This document shows, one piece after another, positions 1-4,605 of a stretch of 5,003 nt of DNA. Both the position numbers and the translations under genes were made by a program. The stretch comes from an uncultured bacterium. Lineage in GTDB: Bacteria > Krumholzibacteriota > Krumholzibacteriia > LZORAL124-64-63. How positions within the stretch are numbered: the stretch's first letter is position 1; each line of letters starts with the position of its first letter. The notes beneath the pieces were generated by a model. The model did not search any database and was not told the origin of the DNA. It worked only from the letters and a program-made list of their open reading frames with translations. Where the stretch lies: assembly GCA_903847545.1 (NCBI GenBank), contig CAINDZ010000422.1:1-5003 (forward strand), written 5' to 3'.

Positions 1-95
1 AGTCCGCCATCGACCGCGCCCTGTCCCTGTCCCCCGGTGATGCCCGGCTGGCGGGTTTGCGCGACGCGCTGCGCCGCGGCTCGCCGGATCAGTAG
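1..95 (+). CDS. C-terminal fragment of a probable TPR protein (partial, 5' end outside window)
   Basis: The frame beginning at base 3 is open from the window edge to a TAG stop at 93-95 and gives about 30 residues, starting AIDRALSLSPGDARLAGLRD. The A-x3-AL-x-L-x-P-x-DA spacing is that of the second helix of a tetratricopeptide repeat, followed by a short capping helix (LRDALRRG). A helical TPR protein that binds a protein partner is therefore likely, but so little is visible that the fold is tentative. Its stop lies inside the last codons of the convergent DUF4139 gene (7-bp overlap), so no separate terminator fits between them. The rest of the gene lies to the left of the window. Confidence 0.55.
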   Translation, partial: SAIDRALSLSPGDARLAGLRDALRRGSPDQ

Positions 96-1489
96 CGGAC
101 GTCCACGGTGTAGGTCAACACCGTCTGGCCGCCGGCCGGCACGGGCACGGCGAACGAGAGCGTCGAGGCGTCGACCTTCTTCGCCGGCAGCGACGACGCC
201 TTCATTTCCCAGAAGCCGCCCACCGATTCGAGGACGTCGACGACGACCGCCTCGGTCTTGTGGTTGCGCAGCGTGATCGCGAAGCTGTAGCGGTACCGGT
301 CGTCGCCCACCTTGCTGCTGTCGGTGCGGACGCGCTCGGCCACGATGTCGAAGGCATTGCCCGTGTGCAGGCGCACGGTCTCGTCGACCGGCGTGTGGTT
401 GATGCGATCCTCGCCCAGCAGCTGCCGACCGCCGCCCGCCGACCTGCCGTAGACCCTGACCACGCCGGCAGGCAGCGGCTTGCCGAGCGCGTTTGTCGCG
501 CGGTTGGCGAACGAGTAGTGGACCTCCACCGGCGGCGACTGCGTCATCTCCCCCATGCCGCGGTAGTAGTACTCCTGGCCCGTCAGCCGGTACTGCCGCT
601 CGACCTTCATGCCCTGCGCCTCGAACAGGGCGATCTGCTTGATCTGGTTGTCCAGCAGCGTCGTCGGGCGCTGCAGCGTGTACAGGTGGTAGTCGTACAT
701 CTCCTCCTGCACGAACCCCGCCTCGCGCGAGCTGGCCATCATCGCCATGTCCGCCATGATCGCGTGCTTGGGCGCCACCTGGTTGACGTCGCCGGCGACC
801 AGCAGCAGCTTCGCGTCGTTGAAGGCGCCGCCGCTGCGGTTGTCCACCGAGACCCAGGCCTGCAGGTCGCCGCGCTGGCCGGCGGCATCCAGCTGCAGGA
901 CGTAGTCCGCCTGCCACGACATGCCGTGCGTCACGTACGACGCCTCGAGCTCCGTCGCCCCCCGGCGCTCGGAGCCGGCCAGCCAGACCAGCGTCGGGCG
1001 ATCGCGCAGGTTCGAGGGCAGCGCGGGCAGCGCCAGGCGCCCGGGCACGTCGAACACGACCTCGCCGCCCACCTTGAAGACCGGGCCGTCGCTCATCCCG
1101 AGCAGCGTGCCCTGGATGCGCTTGCCGTCCTCCTGGATCCACGACAGGTCGCGGCCCACGTACTTCTCGAGGATGCGCTGCCGCGACATCAGGTCGAACT
1201 CGTAGTTCTGCTCCAGGAGGTCGAAGGACCGGTCGCCCGGCGCGTTCACCAGGAGCGTGACCGGGTCGATCTGCGCCGGGACGTCACGGAACTCGAGCCG
1301 GAACGTGCCGCCGGGCAGTTCCACGGACCGCGTCTCGCGGACCAGCGCCAGGTCGCGGTTGTAGACCGTGACGTCCACGCCGCGGCGCGCCTCGGCGTTG
1401 CTGACCACCGTCGCCGGCGACTCTGCGGCCGCAGCGGCGCCCGCCCACAGGGCGAGGGCCAGACAGGAATCCGTGAACAAGGGCTTCAT
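89..1489 (-). CDS. Secreted DUF4139 domain protein
   Basis: A 466-residue exported protein of unknown function. From the ATG at 1489, residues 1-22 form a signal peptide: MK, a hydrophobic LALALWAGAAAAA core, and a likely signal peptidase I site at AAA|ES. The mature N-terminus has the family opening VTVYNRDLALVRETR...LPGG, with FRDVPAQIDPVTL after it. The central part carries VSVDNRSGGAFNDAKLLLVAGDVNQV and DYHLYTLQRPTTLLDNQIKQI, both typical of DUF4139 (Pfam PF13598) proteins. The C-terminal half is predicted beta-rich, and 450-500 residues is usual for the family, so the gene looks complete. The ATG at 1489 is chosen over a GTG 27 bases upstream because AGGAGGT (1496-1502) lies 6 bases before it and the signal peptide then starts cleanly. 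The protein probably acts in the periplasm or at the cell surface. It is divergent from the response regulator and convergent with a TPR gene; neither neighbour reveals its role. Confidence 0.9.
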   Translation of the reverse strand: MKPLFTDSCLALALWAGAAAAAESPATVVSNAEARRGVDVTVYNRDLALVRETRSVELPGGTFRLEFRDVPAQIDPVTLLVNAPGDRSFDLLEQNYEFDLMSRQRILEKYVGRDLSWIQEDGKRIQGTLLGMSDGPVFKVGGEVVFDVPGRLALPALPSNLRDRPTLVWLAGSERRGATELEASYVTHGMSWQADYVLQLDAAGQRGDLQAWVSVDNRSGGAFNDAKLLLVAGDVNQVAPKHAIMADMAMMASSREAGFVQEEMYDYHLYTLQRPTTLLDNQIKQIALFEAQGMKVERQYRLTGQEYYYRGMGEMTQSPPVEVHYSFANRATNALGKPLPAGVVRVYGRSAGGGRQLLGEDRINHTPVDETVRLHTGNAFDIVAERVRTDSSKVGDDRYRYSFAITLRNHKTEAVVVDVLESVGGFWEMKASSLPAKKVDASTLSFAVPVPAGGQTVLTYTVDVRY

Positions 1490-1495
1490 GAAACA

Positions 1496-1502
1496 ACCTC
1501 CT
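1496..1502 (-). promoter_or_regulatory. Ribosome binding site of the DUF4139 gene
   Basis: AGGAGGT on the minus strand is a near-perfect Shine-Dalgarno sequence, six bases upstream of the ATG at 1489. It decides the start: the in-frame GTG at 1516 has nothing comparable and would bury the signal peptide behind nine extra residues. Confidence 0.85.
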
Positions 1503-1506
1503 GAAA

Positions 1507-1522
1507 CGGCAGGCACCTGCCG
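1507..1522. repeat. Inverted repeat CGGCAGG-CA-CCTGCCG upstream of the DUF4139 gene
   Basis: Perfect 7-bp arms around a two-base centre, four bases upstream of the Shine-Dalgarno site. As DNA it could be an operator for a dimeric repressor. As RNA on the minus strand it would form a 6-bp stem with a GTGC loop beside the ribosome site. Chance occurrence in GC-rich sequence is possible, and no regulator is identified. Confidence 0.4.
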
Positions 1523-1549
1523 GGATGGGCCGCGATTCCGGGGTAAAGT

Positions 1550-1563
1550 CGTCGCAAGCGACG
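1550..1563. repeat. Inverted repeat CGTCGC-AA-GCGACG in the divergent region
   Basis: Perfect 6-bp arms with an AA centre, roughly midway between the DUF4139 and response-regulator starts. Its position would suit an operator acting on either divergent gene. No clear sigma-70 -35/-10 pair was found around it, so the link to a promoter is inference. Confidence 0.35.
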
Positions 1564-1642
1564 CCGATCACCATGCTGCCCGGGGAAGATCATGCCGAAA
1601 CCGAGGGCCCGCCATGTCCGGGACCGGTGACGGTGAACAGGC

Positions 1643-1659
1643 GAACGCCTCCGGCGTTC
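1643..1659 (+). promoter_or_regulatory. Leader hairpin directly upstream of the response-regulator ribosome site
   Basis: GAACGCC-TCC-GGCGTTC forms a perfect 7-bp stem with a three-base loop, ending four bases before GGAGG at 1664-1668. If the gene starts at the GTG at 1674, this hairpin is in the mRNA leader and could affect ribosome access. If it starts at the ATG at 1614, the hairpin is coding sequence. No known riboswitch was recognised. Confidence 0.35.
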
Positions 1660-1673
1660 CCACGGAGGATCCT

Positions 1674-2060
1674 GTGAGCCACGCCGTCCTGATCGTCGAT
1701 GACGCAGACTTCACGCGTGACATCCTGCGTGGCATCGTGCAGGACCTCGGCTGGACGGTCGCCGGCGAGGCGACCGACGGCGCGCAGGCCATCGACCTCT
1801 ACCGGCAGTTGGCCCCGGACCTGGTCCTGCTGGACATCACCATGCCCGGCATGGACGGCAACGAGGCGCTGGCGGCGATCCTCGCCCGCGACCCCGAGGC
1901 CCGCGTCGTCATGATCACCGCGCTCGGGCAGAAGGAACAGGTGCTGGCGGCGATCAAGCTGGGCGCCCGCGACTTCATCATCAAGCCGTTCGACGCCGAG
2001 CGCGTCGCGGCGACCCTCACGCGCCTGCTGGGCGTTCCCGAGACGGCGGGCGCCTGCTGA
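1674..2060 (+). CDS. Single-domain CheY-like response regulator
   Basis: A 128-residue stand-alone receiver domain that accepts a phosphoryl group from a histidine kinase and signals through protein contacts; it has no DNA-binding or enzyme domain. All key residues are present: acidic pair D9-D10 (LIVDDADF), phospho-acceptor D54 in LVLLDITMPGMDG, T82 in VMITALG, and K104-P105 in DFIIKPF. F101 occupies the aromatic switch position. The ALGQKEQVLAAIKLGARDFIIKPF stretch resembles chemotaxis-type CheY proteins. The GTG at 1674 is preferred because GGAGG (1664-1668) lies five bases upstream and the protein then begins immediately at the receiver fold. An alternative ATG at 1614, with a weaker GAGG before it, would add 20 low-complexity residues. 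No kinase is in the window, so its partner is unknown. It is divergent from the DUF4139 gene and convergent with the TPR gene. Confidence 0.93.
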   Translation: MSHAVLIVDDADFTRDILRGIVQDLGWTVAGEATDGAQAIDLYRQLAPDLVLLDITMPGMDGNEALAAILARDPEARVVMITALGQKEQVLAAIKLGARDFIIKPFDAERVAATLTRLLGVPETAGAC

Positions 2061-2076
2061 GCGGGCGTCGGCCCGC
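2061..2076. terminator. Possible short hairpin between convergent genes
   Basis: GCGGGC-GTCG-GCCCGC is a 6-bp all-GC stem with a four-base loop, filling most of the 22-base gap between the response-regulator stop (2060) and the TPR gene stop (2083). Its place suggests a two-way transcription end. There is no T run on either strand, so it is not a classic intrinsic terminator. Confidence 0.35.
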
Positions 2077-2082
2077 CGCGCC

Positions 2083-2964
2083 TCACCCCTGTCCCGATCC
2101 CCGCTGCTCGCGAGCCGCCCTTGCCTGGCTGTAGTGCAGCCGTGCCTGTTGCGGCATGCCCAGGGCGTCGCAGGTCAGGGCCAGCTGGTAGTGCAGGCGG
2201 CCGTCCTCGGGCGTGTACTCGAGCGCCTGCTCGAGCGCCGACCGGGCCTCCTCGTAGCGTTCCAGCTTGTGCAGGCAGGTGCCCAGGTAGAAGGGCACGC
2301 GCACCAGCCGCGGATCCAGCTTCCAGGCCGCCTCGAAGCGCTTGCAAGCGTCCGCGTACATCCCGCACTTCATCAGGCAGAGCGCCGCGTAGTACTGGCC
2401 GCGCGTGAAGCCGGCGTCACAGCCGAGGGCGCGCTCGAAGCACTCCAGCGCCCTGGTGTACTCGGCCTCGCCATAGTGGACCAGGCCGAGGTTGTGGTAG
2501 CCCTCGGCGTCGGGATCGATGGCGATGGCGGCCTCGAAGGAGCGGATGGCCTCGAGCGTGCGGCCGGCCTCGGCGTAGATCGCGCCGAGGTTGTGGTGGG
2601 CCACGGCGCTGTCGTTGCCCTTCTGCGTCGAGCGGCGGTACCACAGGACGGCCTCGTCGCGACGCCCGAGGCGGTCGCAGCAGACGCCCAGGTTCGTCAG
2701 GTAGGCCGGCGCGTCCGGGTGCAGTTCCACCGCCTGGCGCAACGCCAGCTCGGCATCGGCGGGCTGGTCCAGCTTCATCAGCACGCAGCCCAGCCGGTAC
2801 AGCCAGTCGTGGCGGCGCGGCTCGTGCCCGAGCGCCAGCTCATAGGCGCGGCGCGCCTCGTCGAAGCGCCCGGCGTGCTCGGCCTGCCGGCCGTTCTCGA
2901 AGACGGCGGCGGCCGACAGGCCTTCGTTGCCGTCGGGGATGTTGTCGGGTTCGCGGGAGTTCAT
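2083..2964 (-). CDS. Tandem tetratricopeptide repeat (TPR) protein
   Basis: A 293-residue protein built almost entirely of about eight 34-residue TPR units, from about residue 21 to 285. Clear repeats begin near WLYRLGCVLMKLDQ (54), YLTNLGVCCDRLGR (89), AHHNLGAIYAEAGR (123) and FYLGTCLHKLERYEE. Each ends with a canonical A-x3-A-IxIDP or A-LEYTP type second helix. There is no signal peptide or membrane segment, so it is cytoplasmic and probably a protein-binding scaffold. It has ten cysteines, high for its size, several at helix packing positions. The ATG at 2964 has no clear Shine-Dalgarno, and no earlier in-frame start fits. It lies 57 bases downstream of the GTPase homologue on the same strand, so the two are probably cotranscribed, which suggests the TPR protein binds that homologue or a shared partner. 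TPR sequence alone does not give a specific function. Confidence 0.88.
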   Translation of the reverse strand: MNSREPDNIPDGNEGLSAAAVFENGRQAEHAGRFDEARRAYELALGHEPRRHDWLYRLGCVLMKLDQPADAELALRQAVELHPDAPAYLTNLGVCCDRLGRRDEAVLWYRRSTQKGNDSAVAHHNLGAIYAEAGRTLEAIRSFEAAIAIDPDAEGYHNLGLVHYGEAEYTRALECFERALGCDAGFTRGQYYAALCLMKCGMYADACKRFEAAWKLDPRLVRVPFYLGTCLHKLERYEEARSALEQALEYTPEDGRLHYQLALTCDALGMPQQARLHYSQARAAREQRGSGQG

Positions 2965-3021
2965 GGCGGGAATCTAGCGGCCCGCCCGGCGCCGGTCAAT
3001 CGCGTTCAGGCTTGCGCGCGA
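2965..3021 (-). other. Short intergenic spacer within the GTPase-TPR unit
   Basis: Fifty-seven bases between two same-strand genes. It contains the palindrome CCGGCGCCGG (2986-2995) and a weak inverted repeat ATCGCG/CGCGAT (2999-3004 with 3017-3022) that reaches into the GTPase stop codon. Neither has a T run, and no promoter was recognised, so read-through from the upstream gene is the simplest reading. Confidence 0.4.
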
Positions 3022-3858
3022 TCAAAGCGGCGAATCGTCGTCGATGACCACCTCGAGCATCAGGCGGACGGGCTCGCGCCCCTGCAGGAGGCGACGCGGA
3101 ATGCGCACCGGGACGACGACCGACGGTCGCAGCTCGTTGTAGATGGCTTCGCTGAGGGCCCGCGTCGTGGCGCCGATCTCGGTGCCCGGCAACGGGGGGC
3201 CGTAGTCCAGCCCCAGCGGGCTCGGGGCCTCGGCGGGGGCCGCCGGCTCCGGCTCGACCACGGCGGGAGGGACCGCTGCCAGCGCCGCGGCCGCCGGGTT
3301 CGAGACCAGGTGGTTCACGGTGAGGCCGAGGATGGCCTTCAACGTCTCGCGCGCGCCGTCACCGGTGGCCGCGTTGGCGGGGAACGAGAGCAGCCCCCAG
3401 GGATTGAGCAGGCTCTCGAGCCTGTCGACGGGCAACGTGTCCGCGCGGTCGCGACGGTTGTACTGGATCACGATCGGGACCCGCATCAGGTCCAGGTCCC
3501 ACGATTCCAGGTACGACTTCAGGGCCTCCATGGCCGCCAGGCTCTGGTCCAGCATGGCCGCGCCCGAATCGACCACGAAGACGACGCCGTCGAACGGCGG
3601 ATGCATGTCGCGACCGGCGGCCCGCATCCGCTCGCGCCCGGCATCCACGGACTGCACCAGCACCTGCCAGTCGCCCTGCACGCCGTGACGCACCCGGAAG
3701 GCGATCTGCCGCTCGGGGTCGTCGGTCGCCAGCATGAGGCGCTGCTCGGGAGGAATCGAGCGGTGGATCACCCTCAGGTTGGCGCGCTTGCCGGCGCTGG
3801 CGGGCCCGTAGTAGAGCACGCGGCAGGTCCGGGTGGCTGTCAGCTGGGCGGTGGTCAC
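3022..3858 (-). CDS. MglA-like small GTPase homologue with degenerate nucleotide-binding motifs and a C-terminal extension
   Basis: 278 residues. Residues 10-185 follow the MglA (Ras-like) layout: RVLYYGPASAGKRANL (P-loop at 18-25), FDGVVFVVDS (89-98), PIVIQYNRRD (128-137, the NKxD position) and ATGDGARETLKAIL (164-177, the G5 region). MglA proteins are cytoplasmic GTP switches for motility and polarity. Here the Walker A Ser/Thr is Arg25, NKxD reads NRRD, and the switch II PGQ of MglA is replaced by DAG (72-74). Mg-dependent GTP hydrolysis is therefore doubtful, and it may be a pseudo-GTPase. Residues 188-224 are a Pro/Ala-rich linker, then a 50-residue tail (LSEAIYNELRPSVVVPVRIP, ending in IDDDSPL) that plain MglA (about 195 residues) lacks. 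The GTG at 3858 is preferred: AGGAAGG lies just upstream, and the longer ATG at 3936 falls within a sigma-54-type promoter. It is probably cotranscribed with the TPR gene. The MglA-type family call is firm; loss of activity is inference. Confidence 0.85.
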   Translation of the reverse strand: MTTAQLTATRTCRVLYYGPASAGKRANLRVIHRSIPPEQRLMLATDDPERQIAFRVRHGVQGDWQVLVQSVDAGRERMRAAGRDMHPPFDGVVFVVDSGAAMLDQSLAAMEALKSYLESWDLDLMRVPIVIQYNRRDRADTLPVDRLESLLNPWGLLSFPANAATGDGARETLKAILGLTVNHLVSNPAAAALAAVPPAVVEPEPAAPAEAPSPLGLDYGPPLPGTEIGATTRALSEAIYNELRPSVVVPVRIPRRLLQGREPVRLMLEVVIDDDSPL

Positions 3859-3863
3859 GGTTC

Positions 3864-3870
3864 CCTTCCT
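3864..3870 (-). promoter_or_regulatory. Ribosome binding site of the GTPase homologue
   Basis: AGGAAGG on the minus strand, five bases upstream of the GTG at 3858. It supports the short 278-residue form over the in-frame ATG at 3936. Confidence 0.65.
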
Positions 3871-3919
3871 GGCTGGCGCTGGGCGGCGCGCCCGTTCGCG
3901 GCCGCCGCCGGCCGTTACA

Positions 3920-3935
3920 AGCAAACCATGTGCCA
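3920..3935 (-). promoter_or_regulatory. Sigma-54 (-24/-12) promoter for the GTPase-TPR unit
   Basis: The minus strand reads TGGCAC-ATGGT-TTGCT, an exact match to the core RpoN consensus TGGCAC-N5-TTGCW, with GG (3934-3933) and GC (3922-3921) at the required 12-base spacing. The expected transcript start is near 3909, giving a leader of about 50 bases to the GTG at 3858. Transcription would need an AAA+ enhancer-binding protein, none of which is encoded here. The match overlaps the alternative ATG at 3936, arguing against that start. Confidence 0.72.
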
Positions 3936-3942
3936 CGAAACA

Positions 3943-3958
3943 ACAAGCATCTTCTTGT
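3943..3958. repeat. Inverted repeat ACAAG-N6-CTTGT between divergent promoters
   Basis: Five-base perfect arms around six bases, in the AT-richer stretch between the two -24/-12 elements. It could be a regulator binding site acting on both directions. It is close to the minus-strand -24 element, nearer than typical enhancers, and arms this short occur by chance. Confidence 0.3.
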
Positions 3959-3991
3959 CATTTCATCAGATCACCCGCCGCTTCCGGCAAC

Positions 3992-4007
3992 GGGCAAGCA
4001 TTTTGCA
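3992..4007 (+). promoter_or_regulatory. Sigma-54 (-24/-12) promoter for the 147-residue protein
   Basis: GGGCAA-GCATT-TTGCA keeps the invariant GG (3993-3994) and GC (4005-4006) 12 bases apart, plus the CA after GG and the full TTGCA of the -12 element. Two bases of the TGGCAC block differ. The transcript start would be near 4018, giving a leader of about 68 bases to the ATG at 4086. Its back-to-back arrangement with the stronger minus-strand site adds support. Confidence 0.58.
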
Positions 4008-4036
4008 ACATCCATCGGGAATCACAGGGCAGTCCG

Positions 4037-4060
4037 GCACGCGGGGCCCCCCGGCCGTGC
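4037..4060 (+). promoter_or_regulatory. GC-rich leader hairpin upstream of the 147-residue protein
   Basis: GCACG-CGGG pairs with CCCG-(GC bulge)-CGTGC around a GCCC loop, nine base pairs in all, within the predicted leader and ending 14 bases before AGGAG. It might modulate translation or stabilise the mRNA. No T run follows, so termination here is unlikely. Confidence 0.4.
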
Positions 4061-4074
4061 AGCCACCACCCGGC

Positions 4075-4079
4075 AGGAG
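4075..4079 (+). promoter_or_regulatory. Ribosome binding site deciding the ATG at 4086
   Basis: AGGAG six bases before the ATG. It favours this start over an in-frame ATG at 3930, which would place both predicted promoters and the leader hairpin inside the coding region. Confidence 0.75.
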
Positions 4080-4085
4080 CGGTTC

Positions 4086-4529
4086 ATGACGACCACGAAC
4101 ACCGACAAGATCCTCAAGACCATGTTTTCACGCCTGCTGCAGATCGAGGTGGACGACAACCTCCTGCACAAGCTCTGCGCCGTCATCGACAGCGTCACCG
4201 AGCGTGTCGGCGGCAACTTCGACCTCGAGACCGTGCAGGGGCAGAACACCTTCCGCGCCCTGCTCTGCTCCATGGTCGTCCACGGCTGGGGCAACGGCAT
4301 GCACCCCTACCACAACCCGCAGGCCAACCAGGACGGCAACCCGGTCGAGGTGCGCGTGAGCAAGGACATCCTGATGTCCATGCAGGACCTGCAGGCGCTG
4401 CGGTACGTGAAGAAGGACTCCCAGGGCCGGGTGAAGCAGGCCCTGTTCGAGCCCGACCACAACGTGAGGGTGCGCCAGCAGATCGACGACATCCTGGCGG
4501 AAATCAGCCAGGACAAGTGGAATTCCTAG
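4086..4529 (+). CDS. Hypothetical protein, 147 residues, family not recognised
   Basis: A soluble, mixed-charge protein without a signal peptide or membrane segment; I do not recognise the family. Residues 5-41 look helical (DKILKTMFSRLLQIEVDDNL, then HKLCAVIDSVTERV). Residues 66-76 form a striking HGWGNGMHPYH stretch with three histidines and aromatics. Residues 87-108 look like a short strand then a helix (EVRVSKDILMSMQDLQALRYV), and 126-142 are a final helix (NVRVRQQIDDILAEISQ). The two cysteines, C31 and C61, are too few for a zinc cluster, and metal binding by the His-rich stretch is only a possibility. The start is set by AGGAG at 4075-4079. It is divergent from the GTPase homologue and probably shares sigma-54 control, which suggests a related process. 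Base composition and codon use match the neighbours, and the reading frame is clean, so it is a real gene. Confidence 0.85.
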   Translation: MTTTNTDKILKTMFSRLLQIEVDDNLLHKLCAVIDSVTERVGGNFDLETVQGQNTFRALLCSMVVHGWGNGMHPYHNPQANQDGNPVEVRVSKDILMSMQDLQALRYVKKDSQGRVKQALFEPDHNVRVRQQIDDILAEISQDKWNS

Positions 4530-4551
4530 GCAACGGCGCCGCAGGCATGAC

Positions 4552-4585
4552 GAAGCCGGCCACCCCTGGTGAGGTGGCCGGCTTC
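4552..4585. terminator. Strong hairpin shared by two convergent genes
   Basis: GAAGCCGGCCACC pairs perfectly with GGTGGCCGGCTTC (13 bp) around an eight-base loop. It begins 22 bases after the stop of the 147-residue gene and lies 20 bases after the stop of the convergent gene ending at 4606, so it is placed to end transcription from both sides. Neither side has a T run, so it may work with a factor or protect RNA 3' ends. Confidence 0.7.
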
Positions 4586-4605
4586 TGTGCATCCGGGACG
4601 GCCGG

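Noticed and set aside
260..1504. Plus-strand open frame of 414 codons
   Set aside because: It is antisense to the DUF4139 gene, which has a signal peptide, family motifs and a strong ribosome site. The shadow translation is Arg/His/Val-rich with no domain.
1581..1596. Possible sigma-54 element upstream of the response regulator
   Set aside because: GG and GC are 12 bases apart, but most other consensus bases differ (GGGGA, ATGCC). Such a weak match is expected by chance in GC-rich sequence.
3859..3936. Longer GTPase homologue starting at the ATG at 3936
   Set aside because: The extra 26 residues are Arg/Ala/Gly-rich and unlike MglA, and they overlap an exact sigma-54 core promoter. The GTG at 3858 has a ribosome site.
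3914..3947. Sigma-70-like pair TTGTTT / TGTAAC on the minus strand
   Set aside because: Both hexamers are weak and the spacer is 18 bases; the overlapping exact sigma-54 match is a better explanation.
3918..4004. Three copies of CAAGCA (3918, 3944, 3995), two extended to CAAGCATYTT
   Set aside because: They are short and unevenly spaced, and two overlap promoter elements, so they are better explained as coincidence than as an iteron array.
3930..4085. Longer form of the 147-residue protein starting at the ATG at 3930
   Set aside because: It would place a sigma-54 element, a leader hairpin and the AGGAG site within coding sequence. The ATG at 4086 has proper ribosome-site spacing.
2134..4089. 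Long plus-strand open frame of 651 codons
   Set aside because: It runs antisense through the TPR and GTPase genes, which have recognisable domains. Its translation is low-complexity Arg/Ala/Val/Gly-rich, typical of a shadow frame in GC-rich DNA.
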